Positions 54,961-61,875 of a DNA stretch of 64,000 nt are shown piece after piece. Both the position numbers and the translations under genes were made by a program. Source of the DNA: Tamlana sp038148895. Lineage in GTDB: Bacteria; Bacteroidota; Bacteroidia; Flavobacteriales; Flavobacteriaceae. Every line of letters starts with the position of its first letter. The stretch's first letter is position 1. The stretch lies in the NCBI GenBank assembly GCA_038148895.1, contig JBBVGQ010000002.1; one strand, written 5' to 3'. The notes beneath the pieces are model-generated. The model was given only the letters and a program-made list of their open reading frames with translations, was not told the DNA's origin and made no database searches.

Positions 54961-57387
54961 TTATCTCAATTCGGCGCCAAGCTGTTGTTCAAAATTACTT
55001 TGCAGCTTGCTCATTATTTTATCAATTTGCTTGTCGTTAAGGGTTTTGTTTTCGTCTTGAAGTGTAAAACTAACCGCATAACTCTTTTTGCCTTTTGGCA
55101 GGTTTTTACCTTGGTACACGTCAAACAGATTAACGTCTTTTAATAATTGCTTTTCGCTTTGTTTGGCTATTTTATAAATGGATTCAAAGGTTACGTTATC
55201 ATCCAATAAAAGGGCAAAATCGCGACGTACTTCAGGGTATTTAGGAATATCCTTGAATTTAATCTTATTATGTTTTACCATATCCAAAACGGTATCCCAA
55301 TTAAAATCGGCATAAATCACTTCTTGGGCAATATCAAAATACTTTAAAATTGGTTTTTTAACCAAACCAAAGTCTACAAGTTTGTTTTTTCCTAAACTTA
55401 AGGTCAAGCCTTCCGAAAATAAATCGTTGGCAATGGGCGTTTCATTAAATCTTGAAATGCCCAAACGCTCAAGAATGGAAACAATGGTGCCTTTCATTAA
55501 AAAGAAATCGTTTTTCCCATTCGCAGAATGCCAGTTTTCAATGGTTTTATTTCCGGTTATAAACACCGACAAATGTTTAAATTCCTCTCTTTTGTCGTTG
55601 TACCCGTGATAGGTTTTTCCAAATTCAAATAACTTTAAATCGGAACGCTTTCTGTTGATGTTAAATGACACAGCTTCTAAACCAGAGAACAATAAGGACT
55701 GTCTTAAAACAGACAAATCGTTGCTTAAAGGGTTGAGCATGGTAATATTATGCTCATCCTTTAATTGCTCGCTCAGCTTTAAATAATTTGGTGTGGTGAG
55801 CGAGTTGGAAAGCATTTCGAAAAACCCCTGTGCCGCCAATTGGTTACCCACAATATTTTGGATTTTATAATCCTCAAAACGGGTAGTTGCCGAAATGGAA
55901 GCGTTTAGCTTTTCAGTGGTTTTAATATTGTTATAACCATACACACGCAAAATTTCCTCAATAATATCAGCTTCGCGTTGCACATCGTTTCTGTAGGCAG
56001 GCACCGTTAAACCAACACCGGCTTCGGTAACGTTGTTCACTTTTATTTCCAACGAGGTTAAAATGCGCTTGATGACTTCCTTCGGGATTTCCTCTCCAAT
56101 CAACTTTTTGGCATTTTCAAAACTTAAACGCACCTCAAAATCCTTAATCTTGGTTGGGTAAACATCAATGATGTCGCTCGTAATTTCACCGCCAGCAATG
56201 TCTTGAATCAATAGGGCGGCACGCTTTAAAGCGTATTCTGTAATGTTCGGGTCAATACCACGTTCAAATCTAAAAGAGGCATCGGTATTGAGGGCGTGGC
56301 GTTTGGCTGTTTTACGCACACTAACAGGATTGAAATACGCGCTTTCCAAGAAAATGCTCGTTGTGTTTTCGGTAACTCCAGAATGAATACCGCCAAAAAC
56401 TCCGGCAATGCACATCGGTTTTTCGGCATCACAAATCATTAAATCGTCTTCGTGGAGTGTGCGTTCAACACCATCCAAAGTGGTGAACTTTGTACCAGCC
56501 TTTAAGGTTTTAACCTCTATTTTGTTGCCTGCAATTTTAACCGCATCAAAGGCATGCAATGGCTGACCCAAATCGTGCAACACATAATTTGTGGCATCCA
56601 CAATATTGTTAATTGGGCTTAAACCAACAGCTTTTAAGCGGTGTTGCAACCAAGCAGGCGATTCCTTTACCTTTAATTTAGAAATGGTAACCCCGCAATA
56701 GCGTGGTGCCAAATCTTTATTTTTTACATCCACATCTATTTTTAGGGTGCGGTTATCCACACGAAACGCACTAACCGATGGTGTAATCAGCTCCAAATTA
56801 ATGTCCTTTTGGATAAGCCCCGCTTTTAAATCACGCGCTGTTCCCAAATGGCTCATAGCATCTGCGCGGTTTGGGGTTAAGCCAATTTCAAAAACATGGT
56901 CGTCTTCAACATCAAAAATATCGGCGGCCAGTGTGCCAACTTTTAAATCTTCATCCAAAACCATGATGCCATCGTGCGATGTACCCAAACCAAGTTCATC
57001 TTCGGCGCAAATCATACCGTGGCTTTCCTCCCCCCTAATCTTGCCTTTTTTAATGGTCCACGCTTCGCCTTCCGCAGTGTATAAGGTTGTGCCAATTGTG
57101 GCAACGGGTACTTTTTGGCCCACGGCAACGTTGGGTGCACCACAAACAATTTGCAATGGTTCGTCGCCACCAATAGTTACGGTAGTTACTTTTAACTTAT
57201 CGGCATTGGGGTGTTGGGTGCAAGTTAGTACCTCGCCAACAACTACGCCTTGTAAACCGCCTTTTACCGATTGGTAAGTTTCCAAGCCCTCAACTTCAAG
57301 GCCTAAATCGGTAAGTAATTCGCTGGTTTGTTCTGGTGTCCAATCTGTTTTTAAAAATTGCTTTAACCAGTTATATGAAATTTTCAT
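54961..57387 (-). CDS. pheT: Phenylalanine-tRNA ligase beta subunit
   Basis: Beta chain of the alpha2-beta2 synthetase that charges tRNA-Phe. The 808 residues show the whole chain: N-terminal KISYNWLKQFLKTDW, the tRNA-binding OB domain with VVVGEVLTCTQHPNADKLKV near 48-67, the B3/B4 editing domain (LGTARDLKAGL, VDATNYVLHDLGQPLHAFD), B5, the catalytic-like domain and the C-terminal FDX-ACB anticodon-binding domain (KYPEVRRDFALLLDDNVTFESIY). The alpha subunit gene pheS is not linked in this window. A consensus promoter at 57412-57441 gives a leader of about 20 bases. Confidence 0.97.
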   Translation of the reverse strand: MKISYNWLKQFLKTDWTPEQTSELLTDLGLEVEGLETYQSVKGGLQGVVVGEVLTCTQHPNADKLKVTTVTIGGDEPLQIVCGAPNVAVGQKVPVATIGTTLYTAEGEAWTIKKGKIRGEESHGMICAEDELGLGTSHDGIMVLDEDLKVGTLAADIFDVEDDHVFEIGLTPNRADAMSHLGTARDLKAGLIQKDINLELITPSVSAFRVDNRTLKIDVDVKNKDLAPRYCGVTISKLKVKESPAWLQHRLKAVGLSPINNIVDATNYVLHDLGQPLHAFDAVKIAGNKIEVKTLKAGTKFTTLDGVERTLHEDDLMICDAEKPMCIAGVFGGIHSGVTENTTSIFLESAYFNPVSVRKTAKRHALNTDASFRFERGIDPNITEYALKRAALLIQDIAGGEITSDIIDVYPTKIKDFEVRLSFENAKKLIGEEIPKEVIKRILTSLEIKVNNVTEAGVGLTVPAYRNDVQREADIIEEILRVYGYNNIKTTEKLNASISATTRFEDYKIQNIVGNQLAAQGFFEMLSNSLTTPNYLKLSEQLKDEHNITMLNPLSNDLSVLRQSLLFSGLEAVSFNINRKRSDLKLFEFGKTYHGYNDKREEFKHLSVFITGNKTIENWHSANGKNDFFLMKGTIVSILERLGISRFNETPIANDLFSEGLTLSLGKNKLVDFGLVKKPILKYFDIAQEVIYADFNWDTVLDMVKHNKIKFKDIPKYPEVRRDFALLLDDNVTFESIYKIAKQSEKQLLKDVNLFDVYQGKNLPKGKKSYAVSFTLQDENKTLNDKQIDKIMSKLQSNFEQQLGAELR

Positions 57388-57411
57388 CGAGTGTTATGTA
57401 ATTGAAAGGTG

Positions 57412-57441
57412 CAAAGATAAAGTTTTGCGTCAAGCATTCAA
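57412..57441 (-). promoter_or_regulatory. Consensus promoter of pheT
   Basis: On the minus strand TTG (57441-57439), 19 bases, TATCTTTG (57419-57412). Both elements and the spacing are ideal; the start codon is 24 bases below the -7 box. It isolates pheT from the accessory genes upstream. Confidence 0.76.
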
Positions 57442-57507
57442 ATATTGGGTTATGAATTGTGGGGTAAAATATTTAGAATAAGAATGATTGTTGAAATGGT
57501 AATTTTC

Positions 57508-57640
57508 GCTTAACGTTGCGCGGTTTAACAAAGTTGGGGCAATTTGGGCAAAATATTGTTATGAAAATTAATAGTGGAATATCCGTAGGATTTTCCACAA
57601 AGCACAATAGCAGCTATTGCGCTAAACCGCTGTTATGAGC
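57508..57640. repeat. Palindromic attC-like element
   Basis: About 130 bases that can fold into one long hairpin. Outer arms: GCTTAAC (57508-57514) against GTTATGAGC (57632-57640), sharing TAAC/GTTA. Next arms: GCGGTTTA (57520-57527) and TAAACCGC (57623-57630), perfect. Inside are GTGGAA/TTCCAC and CAATAG/CTATTG hairpins. On the minus strand it starts GCTCATAAC, ends GTTAAGC (matching the integron core site GTTRRRY) and overlaps the last codons of the preceding ORF. The arm spacers (1 and 5 bases) are uneven, unlike classical attC, so the resemblance is partial. Confidence 0.5.
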
Positions 57641-58063
57641 AGCTTTTATTTGCTTCGAATTCCAACTTTCTCCATACATTTCCTCTTCGACAGAATACAA
57701 CTTCGCTTTTTCAGGAACTTGTTTCAGCATTACTCTTAAGAATGAATCAAAAAGTTTATGTCCATTTTCTGGAATTACTCTAACTAAATCAAACTTATAC
57801 ATAAATTCTTCTGTAAGCGTTACCGTTCTGTCATTGATATTGCATTCAATATTTTCTCTTATCCAATCTGATGCAGAAACAGTTAAATAGTAAATATGAG
57901 TTACCTCTTCAATCATACTAACATAAAGTGGAATATTTCTATTTGAAATAATTTCGGTTGGTTTCATATAGTAACCTTTAATTGAAATAATGAAAGATTC
58001 TTTTGCGAAATCTTTCACTTTTTCATATTGAACAAACGGACTTAATTTTTGAGGTTTTATCAT
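57614..58063 (-). CDS. Protein of unknown function in a possible gene cassette
   Basis: A 149-residue soluble protein that I do not recognise. It mixes helix and strand (KLSPFVQYEKVKDFAKESFIISIKGYY, PLYVSMIEEVTHIYYLTVSASDWI, VTLTEEFMYKFDLVRVIPENGHKLFDSFLRVMLKQVPEKAKLY) and has no signal or membrane part. Its last ten residues, KAAHNSGLAQ, and its stop codon are encoded inside the palindromic element at 57508-57640, as happens for genes in integron cassettes. The ORF lies between 57632-57645 and 58080-58093, a 14-base inverted repeat with one mismatch. No promoter is evident. Confidence 0.6.
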   Translation of the reverse strand: MIKPQKLSPFVQYEKVKDFAKESFIISIKGYYMKPTEIISNRNIPLYVSMIEEVTHIYYLTVSASDWIRENIECNINDRTVTLTEEFMYKFDLVRVIPENGHKLFDSFLRVMLKQVPEKAKLYSVEEEMYGESWNSKQIKAAHNSGLAQ

Positions 58064-58093
58064 TTATGTAAGGTTGTTGAAGTTGCTCATAAC
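57632..58093. repeat. 14-base inverted repeat flanking the 149-residue gene
   Basis: GTTATGAGCAGCTT at 57632-57645 and AAGTTGCTCATAAC at 58080-58093 are inverted copies with 13 of 14 matches. They enclose nearly the whole ORF 57614-58063. The outer copy lies at the end of the 46-residue gene and supplies its stop codon. The pair could be cassette core and inverse-core sites, or the ends of a small mobile element. Confidence 0.6.
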
Positions 58094-58227
58094 TTGGTGA
58101 TATGCGTCGTTTTAATGACTTCTAACAATTGATAAACCATATTGGAAACCTCAAAAAGTCCCGAAGTTAAAACGGCAATAACGGCAGATATGATAATATC
58201 TTTTGTTATGGATAGAATATTGCTCAT
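58087..58227 (-). CDS. 46-residue membrane peptide downstream of the OLD nuclease gene
   Basis: ATG at 58227 opens 46 codons ending in TGA at 58087. The peptide begins MSNILSITKDIIISAVIAVL, has a hydrophobic segment at about 10-27 and a mixed C-terminal tail (VYQLLEVIKTTHITKL). I recognise no family. It begins 86 bases after the stop of the OLD gene on the same strand, the frame is open without rare codons, and the composition is typical for a single-span membrane peptide; these are the only supports. Its stop codon is formed by the inverted repeat that marks the next gene's cassette boundary. Confidence 0.45.
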   Translation of the reverse strand: MSNILSITKDIIISAVIAVLTSGLFEVSNMVYQLLEVIKTTHITKL

Positions 58228-58313
58228 TTTAGTTAAGCTATTTTCAATTTTACTCGAATAAAGTTAATCTTTATTTTTCGACTAATAGGATTGGGAATAA
58301 GATGGAAAAGATT

Positions 58314-60161
58314 TTAATTCCATTTTTTTAATATTTCGTGTCTCAAATCCTCAAACAGAGTTAACTTATTTACCTTAGCCTTAGTTTTATAGGTTTTTAT
58401 GAATTCGTTTGATAATTTTAATTTTAATGAATCTAACTTTTGTTTGTTTCTTAACCTTTCATCTTGATTTTTTAATTGTATAATACAAGCTTTTTTCTCA
58501 TCAATCGAGTATTTTTTGTCCATTTCTCTATTGAAAAAATCCAAAACAAATTTTGTTGGCATTAAATCCTCTAATGTGGAGTTGACGGGTATGGATTTTA
58601 CTAAATCTCTTAAAGTGAAAACATTAGAACTACTATATGATTCTTTGAATTTTTCTAAAATTCTTTTTTTATTGTCTTTACCTTCTTTGTCATCATCAAA
58701 TAATATAAAGGCAGGAATTGATTCATTTACTAAGATACTTGCAATACCTGGAGCTTTTGAGGCGCCACCCGCTGATTTAATAGAAAAATTTGAAATATTA
58801 TTCAATCTAAAAATATGGCTAATAACTTGTTTGTCATCTCCTCCTTCAACTAGAAGAATATTTTGAGGAAGCAACTCCCTGAATAGATTCAACCCAAATG
58901 CTGACAACAGTACGTCATCGTCTTCTATAGGCGTGCTTTCTCCAATTTGATTTATGGAAGTCTCAGCTTTTTCTTTTTTTACAATCCAATGTCTTTCTGG
59001 ACAATTTGTGTCTACCATATAATGACTATGAGTTGAAACAAAAACATGATTATTTTTTCCAATTTTAATAATTTCATCTCTCATATATCTTATTCCACTC
59101 GGATGTAGGTGAACCTCTGGTTCATCAATTAATATTACATTGTTTCTTAAATTATTGGTTTCATTTGTAACCGAAAGTGATAGAATTAACGAAACAAATT
59201 GCTTGAATCCTTCACTCCTTTGTTCCATTCTAAAATAGTTGTGCTTTTTATCCTTATCTTCAATAAATACTTGACAATTATTACCATTTATGGAAATGAC
59301 AACTTTAATTTTATGCTCTTTCCATATTTTATTTAAATGCTTTGTTATCGCTAGTGACATTTTGTCTTCTAACTCATCACTTTTTTCTTGCTTTTTTAGA
59401 GCTCTTTCGATGACTTGTTTTATTTTTTTATTATCATCATATCCGCAAATATTGAATATGTTTTTTAACGGTATTGACAATTCTGGGTTTTCTTTGAAGC
59501 TAACTAAATTAATGACTGAATTAATCAAATATTCTTTTTTTGGCTTCCAAACTTGAACCTTAGGTATGTTAATGTTAAAAACAGGAAATAGTTTATCAAC
59601 TATTATACTTTCAAGTTTTGATTTAGTTAATAGTTTTTGGTTACTCGACAAAAATGAAGAAGCATTTAAATGGGTTATTTTTTCCTTAATATTGTTTTTT
59701 ATTCTTATAAAATCAATGGTTTCATTTTCAACTAAATACTCATAAAGTGGGATTTCAGCTATTTCAACTAAATATCCTTCGTCGGCTACATCCTCTTTGA
59801 TGTATATGTTTTTCGAAACATTTTTAAAATGAATTTTATTTGCGAGAGATTCAGGAATTCCACATTTTTCTTTTAAATGTCTAACCCAGTAACTGCTTGT
59901 CTTGATTTCAAATGAAATGTATAGTTCAATGTATTCTTCGTTATCAAGAGAATTCTTGAAGCAGATATCTTCGTAATCAATTTCTGAAAAACCGTCATTA
60001 ATTAAGCTTAAAGATTCAAGTATCGCGGATTTCCCAGTTTCATTCAGACCTACTAAAAAAGTCGTTTTACTTTTGTTTGAATAATTTCCATATTCCATAA
60101 ATGGAATAACAATATCCTTGATACTTTTATAGTTAATGACTTCAACCTGCTTTATTTTCAT
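58314..60161 (-). CDS. OLD-family ATP-dependent nuclease (AAA ATPase plus TOPRIM)
   Basis: A 615-residue protein of the overcoming-lysogenization-defect family. The N-terminal ABC/AAA ATPase has Walker A at 38-45 in LVGLNETGKSAILESLSL, an insertion of about 250 residues and Walker B in NVILIDEPEVHLHPSGIRY, with HSHYMVD behind it. The C-terminal TOPRIM nuclease begins NILLVEGGDDKQVI and holds the acidic IPAFILFDDDKEGKDNKKR. Members act in phage defence and DNA repair; Gabija GajA has the same plan, but no GajB-type helicase is next to it, so a class 1 stand-alone OLD is the better description. Lys- and Asn-rich composition and the surrounding unknown genes suggest an acquired region. Confidence 0.88.
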   Translation of the reverse strand: MKIKQVEVINYKSIKDIVIPFMEYGNYSNKSKTTFLVGLNETGKSAILESLSLINDGFSEIDYEDICFKNSLDNEEYIELYISFEIKTSSYWVRHLKEKCGIPESLANKIHFKNVSKNIYIKEDVADEGYLVEIAEIPLYEYLVENETIDFIRIKNNIKEKITHLNASSFLSSNQKLLTKSKLESIIVDKLFPVFNINIPKVQVWKPKKEYLINSVINLVSFKENPELSIPLKNIFNICGYDDNKKIKQVIERALKKQEKSDELEDKMSLAITKHLNKIWKEHKIKVVISINGNNCQVFIEDKDKKHNYFRMEQRSEGFKQFVSLILSLSVTNETNNLRNNVILIDEPEVHLHPSGIRYMRDEIIKIGKNNHVFVSTHSHYMVDTNCPERHWIVKKEKAETSINQIGESTPIEDDDVLLSAFGLNLFRELLPQNILLVEGGDDKQVISHIFRLNNISNFSIKSAGGASKAPGIASILVNESIPAFILFDDDKEGKDNKKRILEKFKESYSSSNVFTLRDLVKSIPVNSTLEDLMPTKFVLDFFNREMDKKYSIDEKKACIIQLKNQDERLRNKQKLDSLKLKLSNEFIKTYKTKAKVNKLTLFEDLRHEILKKWN

Positions 60162-60282
60162 TACTCCCCTTGTTAAGTTTCTATTTTGTTCGGCTTTGTT
60201 CCTTGTTTTTTGCTAATTTAAAAGAAAACCTTTACAGATAATCTCAGGATGAAAGTAAATTTCTAAGAACTTTTCAACAAAA

Positions 60283-60753
60283 TCACATCTCCTCCAACAT
60301 CAAATTATAATCATATTGCAAGTCTTCATGCAGTTTGGCAATAATCTTTTTTACCAAAAGGAGTTGGCGGGCGTACATGTTTTGCAGTTGGGTACTGCGT
60401 TTTATACTGGGTTTAAAATCGCGCAGTTTTTGGCAAAAGTAGAGGAGCAGCTCTACTTCGGTTTCCTTGTTTTGCGAGTAGCGGATGTACTTTTTTACGT
60501 TCCGTAGAATTTTGCGGGCACTTTTCCTTATATAAAAATAGCTGCTGGTGTTTATGAGGTTGAACTCGTCGTCCATATAGCTTTTTACGCTTTCTATATA
60601 GCCGCTTTCGTTGTGCGATTCGAACAACAAATAGGTGAGGAGTTCTTTGTTTTCTTGCTTAAATCGGCCCAAACGCAAACAGAGTTCTAGAATTTCTTGC
60701 GTTGAAAGGGTTTGCAGTTCTTTTTTGATTTCCGGAAGTGAGGCTGGTTTCAT
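60283..60753 (-). CDS. Helical protein of unknown function conserved in Bacteroidota
   Basis: A 156-residue, almost wholly helical, charged cytoplasmic protein with no signal peptide. Segments such as LPEIKKELQTLSTQEILELCLRLGRFKQENKELLTYLLFE, FYIRKSARKILRNVKKYIRYSQ and QLQNMYARQLLLVKKIIAKLHEDLQYDYNLM resemble an unnamed Bacteroidota family I have seen but cannot name. GC content is visibly higher than in the OLD gene beside it, so the two do not share an origin. Confidence 0.62.
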   Translation of the reverse strand: MKPASLPEIKKELQTLSTQEILELCLRLGRFKQENKELLTYLLFESHNESGYIESVKSYMDDEFNLINTSSYFYIRKSARKILRNVKKYIRYSQNKETEVELLLYFCQKLRDFKPSIKRSTQLQNMYARQLLLVKKIIAKLHEDLQYDYNLMLEEM

Positions 60754-60872
60754 TAAAATAATGGCGTAAGCCCTAAATTTACTGATTTTTATTCAGGGTG
60801 GAAAAACTTGGTTTTTATATTTTAAGGTGAGTTGGGTTTAACTATTATCCTCTCTTGGTTAGAGGTAGAACA

Positions 60873-60949
60873 TTGTCACCTTGAGCGCAGTCGAAAGGTT
60901 TTGAATTTCAATAAATCTCAATAGGTCTCGACTGCGCTCGACCTGACAA
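60873..60949. repeat. Flavobacterial intergenic palindromic repeat
   Basis: Two inverted arms: TTGTCACCTTGAGCGCAGTC (60873-60892, continuing GAAAGG) and the complementary GACTGCGCTCGACCTGACAA ending at 60949, with a short spacer (TTTTGAATTTCAATAAATC). Sequences of this kind, with the core TCGACTGCGCTCGACCTGACA, recur between genes in many flavobacterial genomes. It lies in the 257-base gap between two minus-strand genes and carries no ORF. Confidence 0.75.
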
Positions 60950-61010
60950 ATATGTAGCTTATTTATATGAAGTATATTGTTATAAATCATTCAATCAAAC
61001 TCACGTGATT

Positions 61011-61742
61011 TTAATCCAAATCGATGCCCTCTATTTTTTCCATACCTGTGATTAATTTTTTGATGTATTCAAAAGACTTTTCGTGGTTTTCGGTTCTTAC
61101 CAAATCGTATTTAACATCGGTTTTCCATTTGTCTTCTTCGTCAGAATCCATATAGTTTTTAATGAATTTTTGCAATTCTTCAGGAGAAGCAGTTAATAGG
61201 TATTCGGAATCGAACTTTTCGTGTTTAATGTTCAAGTCGTGGGTTTCTATTAAATGCTGCAGTTTTTCAGATGAAAACCATTTTACGGAAACGCTATCGA
61301 TATCTGTCATATCAAATTTAACCAAAGAGTGTGTTGTAACTTGATGGTAATTAAACAGGTCTATATTGCAATTACAGTTTGAAGTAAGCGGGGTGAAGTC
61401 CAAAAACAGTTGACCTTTTATTTTAAAAGGCATAACCGAAAAAATGGCTACTTTATCTTTTTCTTCATTAATAATAAAATAGGCGTCTTTTTCTTTGTTG
61501 TATCGTTCAATATCTTCTGGTGCCGGTGGTGTGGAGTCGTGTTTTTGCTTTTCGTCGTTATACTCTTTAACCGAGGCGACAATCCATGTGTTATTGGGGT
61601 CTTTAATGTCTTTCCATGTTCCTAGAAATGCTTTTTCAAACGAGATGGTGTCTTCTGTGTAAAATGGAAATAACGATTTTACGATGCATGAGCTGAATAG
61701 AAGGCCCAAAAGTAAAACTATGAAGGATTTATACGTTTTCAT
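61011..61742 (-). CDS. Lipoprotein of unknown function
   Basis: A 243-residue lipoprotein: MKTYKSFIVLLLGLLFSSC gives a lipobox with Cys19. I do not recognise the mature part. It starts SFEKAFLGTWKDIKDPNNTWIVASV, a strand pattern seen in small lipocalin-like Bacteroidota lipoproteins (FLGTW with following strands), and has two Cys in NCNCN. The C-terminus is charged and helical. Neighbours give no hint; the fused E1 gene follows upstream on the same strand after 133 bases, too far to call one operon. Confidence 0.65.
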   Translation of the reverse strand: MKTYKSFIVLLLGLLFSSCIVKSLFPFYTEDTISFEKAFLGTWKDIKDPNNTWIVASVKEYNDEKQKHDSTPPAPEDIERYNKEKDAYFIINEEKDKVAIFSVMPFKIKGQLFLDFTPLTSNCNCNIDLFNYHQVTTHSLVKFDMTDIDSVSVKWFSSEKLQHLIETHDLNIKHEKFDSEYLLTASPEELQKFIKNYMDSDEEDKWKTDVKYDLVRTENHEKSFEYIKKLITGMEKIEGIDLD

Positions 61743-61875
61743 GGTTTTTGAGTTTAGTTATATCAAATCAAAGCAACGCAAAAACAAATGAAAAAACAAT
61801 GATATTTATCAAATAAAGTTTTGGGAAAATAAAACCGAATGGAATTATTGAGTCAGGGGTATTTTAAAACTAAAA

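Noticed and set aside
58257..58275. AATAAAG/CTTTATT hairpin behind the OLD gene as a terminator
   Set aside because: The stem is only A-T rich and no T-run follows on the minus strand; too weak to list.
60283..60753. Grouping the helical protein at 60283-60753 with the OLD gene as a defence system
   Set aside because: 122 bases lie between them, GC content differs, and the helical protein belongs to a widespread Bacteroidota family.
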